A DNA stretch of 36,377 nucleotides from Treponema sp. (GTDB taxonomy: Bacteria > Spirochaetota > Spirochaetia > Treponematales > Breznakiellaceae). Where the stretch lies: NCBI GenBank assembly GCA_031265435.1, contig JAISCR010000010.1:1-36377 (forward strand), given 5' to 3'. The position numbers were made by a program, and so were the translations under genes. Below the pieces are notes generated by a model. It did no database searches, was not told where the DNA came from, and worked only from the letters and a program-made list of their open reading frames with translations. This document shows, piece by piece, positions 31,790 to 36,377 of this stretch. The first letter of the stretch is position 1. The number at the start of each line of letters is the position of its first letter.

Positions 31790-32881
31790 CTATTTCTCGT
31801 CAAAGTAATACGGCTTTCCCGAGGATGCGGATTTATAGATCCCTTCCAGTATCTTTGTTACAACCGCGGCTTCTTCCGCCTGTACATAGAGTTTTCCCTT
31901 GCCCTGAATTGCCTTGAGGAAACATTCGGCTTCCAGGTCGGTGTCTTTCGGCGTCTCGCCGCCGTAAAAGGCAACGCCGCCTGCTCCCAGATCCGGCTTC
32001 ATGGTAAATTGTTTACCGTTTTTAACTCCATTAAGCTCAAGTTCACCCGCAGCCGGCATGTCTGCGCCGCCTTTGGTACCGCAGAGGGTGGTAACCGCTT
32101 CCCTTACTTCGGTAATGTTGAGCGCCCAACTGGACTGCAGCATTATTGTTGCGCCGTTCTTCATCACCACAAAACCAAAGGCCGAATCCTCAACGGTGAA
32201 TTTCTTTGTGTCCCAGTCGCCCCAGGCATTTCCGGTATTCTTGTCCTTGTTGAGTTTATGATACACCGTGCCCACCGCATAGAGAGGTTCGTAGTTATTC
32301 ATCATGAAGAGGGTAAGGTCAAGGGCGTGGGTACCGATGTCGATGAGGGGGCCGCCGCCCTGTTTTTCTTCATCCAGGAAGACACCCCAGGTGGGAACCG
32401 CCCGCCGCCTGATGGCGGTAGCCTTGGCAAAATAAATCTCCCCCAGGGTGCCCGCGCCGCATTCAGTTTTAAGAAAGAGACTGTCCTGCCGGAAACGGTT
32501 CTGGTAGCCGATGGTAAGAATTTTTCCGCTCTTGTCCCTGGCGGCGATCATCTCTTTGGCTTCTTTATAGTTTATAGCCATGGGTTTTTCGCAGAGCACA
32601 TTTTTGCCGGAAAGCAGCGCCGCCACAGAAATCTCGCTATGGGATATGTTGGGGGTACACACAATCACCGCGTCAAGGTCTTCCTTCAAAAGATCCTTGT
32701 AGTTCTTGAAGACATTACCCTTGCCCCCGGCATATTCCCTGTTTGCCTTTTCGGCCCGGTCGGGAATTATATCGCAGAACGCCGCAAGTTCAACTTCCTT
32801 GAGCTTTGAAATAGCCAACAGGTGCTTGCCGTTGGCAATCCCGCCGCAGCCGACTATCCCATATTTTAATTTGGTTGCCAT
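31790..32881 (-). CDS. Gfo/Idh/MocA-family NAD(P)-dependent oxidoreductase
   Basis: A 363-residue cytoplasmic dehydrogenase. The N-terminal Rossmann fold has GIVGCGGIANGKHL (dinucleotide loop at G11-x-G13-x-x-A16), and E98-K99-P100, the family's EKP motif, follows at the end of the fold. The C-terminal alpha/beta domain includes GPLIDIGTHALDLTLFMM, which carries the catalytic-region Asp and His. The start has AGGAGG at 32887-32892; a longer open frame upstream has no such site. It likely oxidises or reduces a sugar or inositol. It forms an operon with the ThuA-like gene and may share a message with the secreted-protein gene 108 bp upstream. Confidence 0.92.
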   Translation of the reverse strand: MATKLKYGIVGCGGIANGKHLLAISKLKEVELAAFCDIIPDRAEKANREYAGGKGNVFKNYKDLLKEDLDAVIVCTPNISHSEISVAALLSGKNVLCEKPMAINYKEAKEMIAARDKSGKILTIGYQNRFRQDSLFLKTECGAGTLGEIYFAKATAIRRRAVPTWGVFLDEEKQGGGPLIDIGTHALDLTLFMMNNYEPLYAVGTVYHKLNKDKNTGNAWGDWDTKKFTVEDSAFGFVVMKNGATIMLQSSWALNITEVREAVTTLCGTKGGADMPAAGELELNGVKNGKQFTMKPDLGAGGVAFYGGETPKDTDLEAECFLKAIQGKGKLYVQAEEAAVVTKILEGIYKSASSGKPYYFDEK

Positions 32882-32989
32882 ATTATCCTCCTGAAGGTAC
32901 ATAAACCGGCGTTGTCCGGAATTTCCGAACAACACCCTTTATTTTGATACTAAGACACCTTTCAGAACTTGTCCAGAGAGAAACGGATC

Positions 32990-33493
32990 TTACCACCGGC
33001 GGGGAGTCATCCTCCGGCCGGGCCGTTCTCTTGAACCGTGCATACCATTCATGTGTCTCCGGTCAGGGTTCCGGCCGGATATGTGTCCCCTTCTCCTTCC
33101 TTCCGTAAGGAGATCGTAATCCTTTCCGTTAAGGCTGAGTTTTTCAGCCCTGATTACCCTGAAACTGCCCTGTGAATCACCGGCACGGGGGGCAATTTCG
33201 GCTTTTTGCCCCTCATGTTCAGGCCAGGTATTCCGGTGCTTCCATTCCGGAGCCCACACGGTTCCCTGCACAGTTACTGCGGCCCCTTCCTTTAAGCCAT
33301 CGACAAAACCGGCCAGCTGCCCCAGGCCCCGGACATAGTAAAGACCGTCTTCCGCCCTGAGGGCAATCTGTCCGTATTCGACAACAAGGGTTCCGCTCAG
33401 GGTTTTCTGTTCCAGTGCAGGCACTTTATTCCGGGCAAAGGCCGCGGCGCCAAGGGCCGCAATCATGATCGCAGTGAGAATGATCTTTTTCAT
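32990..33493 (-). CDS. Small secreted protein with an Arg-rich tail, unknown function
   Basis: A 167-residue protein with a clear signal peptide (about 1-20, ending AAAFARN; no lipobox). Residues 30-85 look like a small beta-barrel of the OB type (SGTLVVEYGQIALRAEDGLYYVRGL, then LKEGAAVTVQGTV). The last 35 residues are rich in Arg, His and Gly (RRRGHISGRNPDRRHMNG). The start has AAGGAG at 33503-33508. I do not recognise a family with a known function. The basic tail after an export signal suggests binding to a negatively charged surface or nucleic acid, but this is speculative. A palindromic repeat lies 60 bp upstream. Confidence 0.72.
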   Translation of the reverse strand: MKKIILTAIMIAALGAAAFARNKVPALEQKTLSGTLVVEYGQIALRAEDGLYYVRGLGQLAGFVDGLKEGAAVTVQGTVWAPEWKHRNTWPEHEGQKAEIAPRAGDSQGSFRVIRAEKLSLNGKDYDLLTEGRRRGHISGRNPDRRHMNGMHGSRERPGRRMTPRRW

Positions 33494-33552
33494 TTCTACA
33501 TACTCCTTGAAACTAAAATTTTAGCATATTCACGTTGGTGAACATGCCGGGC

Positions 33553-33577
33553 TTTTCAAAATATCAGATTTTGGAAA
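33553..33577. repeat. Short palindromic repeat, copy D (TTCCAAAA family)
   Basis: The arms TTTTCAAAAT and ATTTTGGAAA (one mismatch) enclose 5 bases, followed by TGCCTC. The arms match copies A to C. It lies between the LarA-like stop and the secreted-protein start on the minus strand, so it may be a message end. Confidence 0.5.
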
Positions 33578-33621
33578 TGCCTCTATCTTTAGTTAAGCAA
33601 AAACCATGCCAGGATGGAAAA

Positions 33622-34977
33622 TCAGGATGAAAAGTTCCGGGAATGGCTCCAAAGTCCCAAAGCAGGGTTGGGAACAAAGAATATTTTTTCTCCGCCGGGT
33701 AAAGTATTCCATCCCATGGGTAAATTTTTTACATCATAAAGCTTCAGAGCCTCTTTCAGATCCCCCCATTCATAGCCTATCGATTCGATTTCCCTCCGGC
33801 TCATGAGCGGCCCCGGGCAGTAGCGCACCGTAAAACGGCCTTCGCTGGAACCGTGGATAAGGTGTGCGGCGGCGGAGAGGTTTTCTCCCAGAAGGGATTC
33901 CTTTTCCACCAGTTCCCGTATATGTGCGGCAGGCCGGTAACCGTAATGCCGGATCAGCGCATCCACATCCCGGTCTTCCCCAAAGCGTTCCAGAGCGGGA
34001 GCCAGAATGACAAGTTCCCCTCCATCCGCCATTGCCATCCGGGTACGGTAGATCGCCTTGTTTCCAAGCCATGTGGTTCTGAACTCCTCAGGCTCCAGGT
34101 AAACAAGCGCCTTTTGTACAGGCTCATCGAGAAGATCTACATTCAGCTCCCCGGAAAGGGCCGCCGCTTTTTCAAAACATTCCCTGCCGAAACCGGCAAA
34201 AAGCCCCCGTAGCGCGAGAGTCTTATCCGGGCGAAGGCCGGCAACCGTCAATATCCAGAGGATGGGAGGAAGCTTTTCGGCAGAACGCTTGAGCCCTTCG
34301 TCAAACAGGGCCCGCACCGGTGTGTTTGACCGTCCCATTATCTTCTCCATTCCATAACAGGCACCGGCAAAGTGACTTTTATCGATAGCCTCTTTTCCCC
34401 CGCATCCCACGAATATGTTTTTGGCATGGTTCGCCATGCCCGCCACTTCGTGAGGCACCACCTGCCCGATGGAAACGATAAGCTTGTATGCGCCGGAACA
34501 AAGCTGCCGGTTGACCTGTACAGGCCAGTCAAAGCGGACTGCCCCCTTAAAGGTTTCTTCAACCCAGTCATCTTCAATGCGATCCAGTTCAACTACATCC
34601 CTGCGCCAGTCGTGAACAAGAAAACGTTCTTTGGGAATTCCGGAAAACATCCGGGAAATTTCAGGAGCGGTCATGGCCATGTGAGTCCCCAGGGCAGGCA
34701 TCAGCATGGAACCGCCGCCACGGCGACTGAGTTCCCGGAAGACAATGCCGCTTAAATAGCCTGCTCCGGAATGGTAACGGGTAATATCCGGCGGCAGAAT
34801 CAGCACGGGGCCGCTCTCGCCGATTTCCTCCAGGGCTTTTTCCAGGGCACGGGAGAGAAGCGAATCAAGCTGGGCGCGGGAAAGATCCGCGGGAAACTTC
34901 ATTTCCTGTTCGATTGAATTTTTAAGGCCGGCGTCCTTTCCGCCTTCCGCAATCAATGTCAAATCTTTTTGCATCAT
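33622..34977 (-). CDS. LarA-like (DUF2088) protein, possible nickel-dependent hydroxyacid epimerase
   Basis: A 451-residue protein of the LarA family. LarA itself is the lactate racemase that uses a nickel pincer nucleotide, and relatives act on other 2-hydroxyacids. Visible are the N-terminal block D64-I-T-R67-Y-H69 in LILPPDITRYHS, GTH99 in MPALGTHMAMTAPEI, and FLVHDWRRD. The later SIGQVVPHEVAGMANHAKNIFVGCGG matches the region that carries the second catalytic His and the nickel-pincer Lys in LarA. The start at 34977 (or 34974) has only a weak site, and a longer frame upstream is less likely. No larB, larC or larE gene is in the window. It sits among sugar genes, so a sugar-acid substrate is a reasonable guess. 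Confidence 0.82.
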   Translation of the reverse strand: MMQKDLTLIAEGGKDAGLKNSIEQEMKFPADLSRAQLDSLLSRALEKALEEIGESGPVLILPPDITRYHSGAGYLSGIVFRELSRRGGGSMLMPALGTHMAMTAPEISRMFSGIPKERFLVHDWRRDVVELDRIEDDWVEETFKGAVRFDWPVQVNRQLCSGAYKLIVSIGQVVPHEVAGMANHAKNIFVGCGGKEAIDKSHFAGACYGMEKIMGRSNTPVRALFDEGLKRSAEKLPPILWILTVAGLRPDKTLALRGLFAGFGRECFEKAAALSGELNVDLLDEPVQKALVYLEPEEFRTTWLGNKAIYRTRMAMADGGELVILAPALERFGEDRDVDALIRHYGYRPAAHIRELVEKESLLGENLSAAAHLIHGSSEGRFTVRYCPGPLMSRREIESIGYEWGDLKEALKLYDVKNLPMGWNTLPGGEKIFFVPNPALGLWSHSRNFSS

Positions 34978-35008
34978 CTGCCTGCATTTATCCTGATATA
35001 TCCAAAAT

Positions 35009-35953
35009 TTACACCGCCTCAAACAGATCCCGAACCGGAGTCTTTAAAAATTCCACAAGATCAAAACCCTGCCCCCCTGCGAGCAGGGTTTTTGAAGAGG
35101 GAAACAGATTTTTGAATACTGATAAATTTCCGCCGCTTCCGGTCTTGTGTCCACTTTTAATTTCAAAAGCCACTATTTTGTTTCCCCGCTTTACAACAAA
35201 ATCGACCTCATCGTTGTTTTGCCGCCAGTAATAAAGGGCATATCCGGCATTTTCCCTGACCTGGTTAATCAAATAGCTCCCGGCAGCGCTTTCCCAGACG
35301 CGGCCCCAGAGCTCATGATCCTGCCGGGCTTCCTTAAATGTTTCCGTCCGCAATGCGGAAAGAAGGGCCGTATTATGAACCTGAATGGAATTGAGAATAT
35401 AATTTTTGAACCTGCTTTCGTCTTTTATAAGGGAAGCTGCTCCGGGGTAGCCTCCGAACCAGACATACTCCTCCGGACTAAAGCCGAAAGCCTTTTCCAT
35501 TTCGGCGAGGGACCAATGCCCCAGGTAATTAAGCTCGTAGCGGCCCAGAAGCGATTCTGAAAGCCCCTCCTGCAGCAGGAGCCGGGAAGATCCCAGAATA
35601 ATCAGTTTTACAGGAATTTTATTCCGGCTGTCTTCATCCCAATTTTTTTTGACACATTCGCTCCAGCCCGGAATTTTCTGAATTTCGTCAATCACAAGAA
35701 GCCCGTCTCTGGTTTTTTTGAGGCGCAGCCCGGTTCGGAAATTTTCCCAAATACTGTCCAGCCAGGAGGCATCGGTATTCGTCACTCCGTCCGCGGAATA
35801 AAACCGGCTAAAAACGGTATTTTCGTCAATGAGCTGCTGTACCAGTGTTGTTTTACCCACTTGGCGGGGGCCCGCAATTACCTGAATAAAGCGGCGTTTT
35901 GAGAGTATCCGTTTCCGCAATGTTTCAAGCTGGGGCCTTTTATACTCAGCCAT
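35009..35953 (-). CDS. AAA ATPase with DUF4143 domain
   Basis: A 314-residue ATPase of the family often annotated as 'ATP-binding protein, DUF4143'. Walker A is GPRQVGKTT (28-36) and Walker B is LLVIDEIQ (about 85-92). The sensor region has LIILGSSRLLLQEGLSESLLGR. The C-terminal DUF4143 part has YWRQNNDEVDFVVKRGNKIVAFEIKSG, with the acidic residues and E-x-K of a restriction-like nuclease fold. The biological role of the family is unclear; copies are many and mobile-like. The start at 35953 has GGAG at 35959-35962. It ends 31 bp before the LarA-like start and is probably an unrelated unit. Confidence 0.87.
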   Translation of the reverse strand: MAEYKRPQLETLRKRILSKRRFIQVIAGPRQVGKTTLVQQLIDENTVFSRFYSADGVTNTDASWLDSIWENFRTGLRLKKTRDGLLVIDEIQKIPGWSECVKKNWDEDSRNKIPVKLIILGSSRLLLQEGLSESLLGRYELNYLGHWSLAEMEKAFGFSPEEYVWFGGYPGAASLIKDESRFKNYILNSIQVHNTALLSALRTETFKEARQDHELWGRVWESAAGSYLINQVRENAGYALYYWRQNNDEVDFVVKRGNKIVAFEIKSGHKTGSGGNLSVFKNLFPSSKTLLAGGQGFDLVEFLKTPVRDLFEAV

Positions 35954-35982
35954 GGCGTCTCCATTCTTATATGAGCCTGTAA

Positions 35983-36006
35983 TTTTACTCAGTCAATTGA
36001 GTAAAA
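35983..36006. promoter_or_regulatory. Palindrome upstream of the AAA ATPase gene
   Basis: A perfect 9-bp inverted repeat, TTTTACTCA-N6-TGAGTAAAA, 30 bp upstream of the start codon. Its size and place suit a dimeric operator or the recognition site of a local repressor. The binding protein is unknown. Confidence 0.5.
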
Positions 36007-36075
36007 GTCTATAGCCCGTTGAGCCGGTTCCGGCCTCTCGTTTTTTAATCCGGGGTTACAGGCACTATAGGGGTA

Positions 36076-36270
36076 CTGCCCTAGCAGGCTGATTGGACTA
36101 AACAACCAGATATGAACGATTAAAAAAAGAAAAATCACCACGGAGGACACAGAGTTTCACGGAGTTTGTCGTTACAAATCCTTTTTTCCTCCGTGTTTCT
36201 CCGTGGTTTTTCTTAAATACAACAATCGCTTTATCAGTGGTTTTAGAGTAATCAGCCTACTAGTAGGCAG
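36076..36270. mobile_element. Inverted-repeat element (MITE-like) next to an IS630 end
   Basis: Inverted ends share CTGCC and CTAG(C/T)AGGCTGATT (36076-36094 and, reversed, 36250-36270, differing by two inserted bases and one substitution). They enclose a second, nested palindrome built from CCACGGAG and CCTCCGTG motifs (36139-36213). The right end abuts the stop of an IS630-type transposase gene, so it may be that element's terminal repeat. Whether this is a small non-autonomous element or two insertion ends facing each other cannot be decided here. Confidence 0.5.
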
Positions 36271-36377
36271 TCAAGAATCAAACTGAGGGTAAAGACGACT
36301 TAGTTTTATCCGGGCATCGGCTGTCGTAAACCGCCAGTTGATCTTACGGCCTTTCCCGTTCCGTACTTTGTTCCACG
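36271..36377 (-). CDS. IS630-family transposase, C-terminal end (partial)
   Basis: The last 34 codons of a minus-strand gene that begins beyond the window. The ending INWRFTTADARIKLSRLYP closely resembles the C-terminal tail of IS630-type DDE transposases ('INWxFTTxxARxKLxRLYP'). The stop codon is at 36271-36273, next to an inverted repeat. Nothing more of the element is visible, so whether it is intact is unknown. Confidence 0.72.
   Translation of the reverse strand, partial: WNKVRNGKGRKINWRFTTADARIKLSRLYPQFDS

Noticed and set aside
30879-31808. Open frame of 309 codons on the plus strand
   Set aside because: It overlaps the end of the FGGY kinase and runs antisense to the ThuA-like gene, which has a ribosome site and family motifs.
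32009-32809. Open frame of 266 codons on the plus strand
   Set aside because: It is antisense to the Gfo/Idh/MocA gene, where the Rossmann and EKP motifs decide the strand.
36139-36213. Possible CRISPR repeat units (CCACGGAG motifs)
   Set aside because: The units are inverted, few and not evenly spaced, and no cas gene is present.

Overview
The window looks like a carbohydrate- and nucleoside-scavenging region of a Treponema-like spirochaete, perhaps a gut-living one. I infer this from gene style, not from a marker gene. Three transporter binding proteins have signal peptides ending in Phe-Ala-Gly-Gly with no lipobox cysteine, a pattern I associate with Treponema. Other support is the dense packing of sugar ABC operons, a YesM/YesN two-component pair, an alpha-L-rhamnosidase and long poly-C tracts inside coding sequence. 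I see no rRNA, tRNA or CRISPR.

Layout. 1-441: tail of a MalG-type sugar permease. 522-9398 (+): AraC-type regulator carrying a run of 16 C, then a UroD/MtaA-like protein, a sugar-binding protein, MalF- and MalG-type permeases, two more UroD/MtaA-like proteins, and a tandem HD/HD-GYP protein that has its own good promoter. 9493-12558 (-): a second sugar ABC transporter (binding protein, MalF, MalG). 12720-16019 (+): the divergent YesM-type kinase and YesN-type regulator, the latter ending in a run of 14 C. 16022-18670 (-): a GH78 rhamnosidase converging on the regulator with a 2-bp gap. 18918-20658: a small lipoprotein, a lone XRE regulator, a transposase relic and a Uma2-family protein. 20815-21639: an acyl-ACP thioesterase. 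21835-30994 (+): a tight operon of DeoR regulator, BtpA/SgcQ-like protein, BMP-family binding protein, nucleoside-type ABC ATPase with two permeases, an amidohydrolase-type deaminase and an FGGY kinase. 31050-35953 (-): ThuA-like protein, Gfo/Idh/MocA oxidoreductase, small secreted protein, LarA-like protein and an AAA/DUF4143 ATPase. 35954-36377: palindromic repeats and the 3' end of an IS630-type transposase running off the window.

How the genes may work together. The second sugar system (YesMN, binding protein, permeases, rhamnosidase) fits sensing, import and cleavage of rhamnose-bearing oligosaccharides. The first carries three unusual UroD/MtaA-like proteins and a regulator whose reading frame depends on a poly-C tract, so it may switch on and off between cells. 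The DeoR operon reads as import of a nucleoside-like compound, deamination, and phosphorylation of a released sugar, with the BtpA-like protein as the unassigned step. The two poly-C tracts, the three UroD-like genes and the BtpA/deaminase/FGGY operon are the most promising leads.
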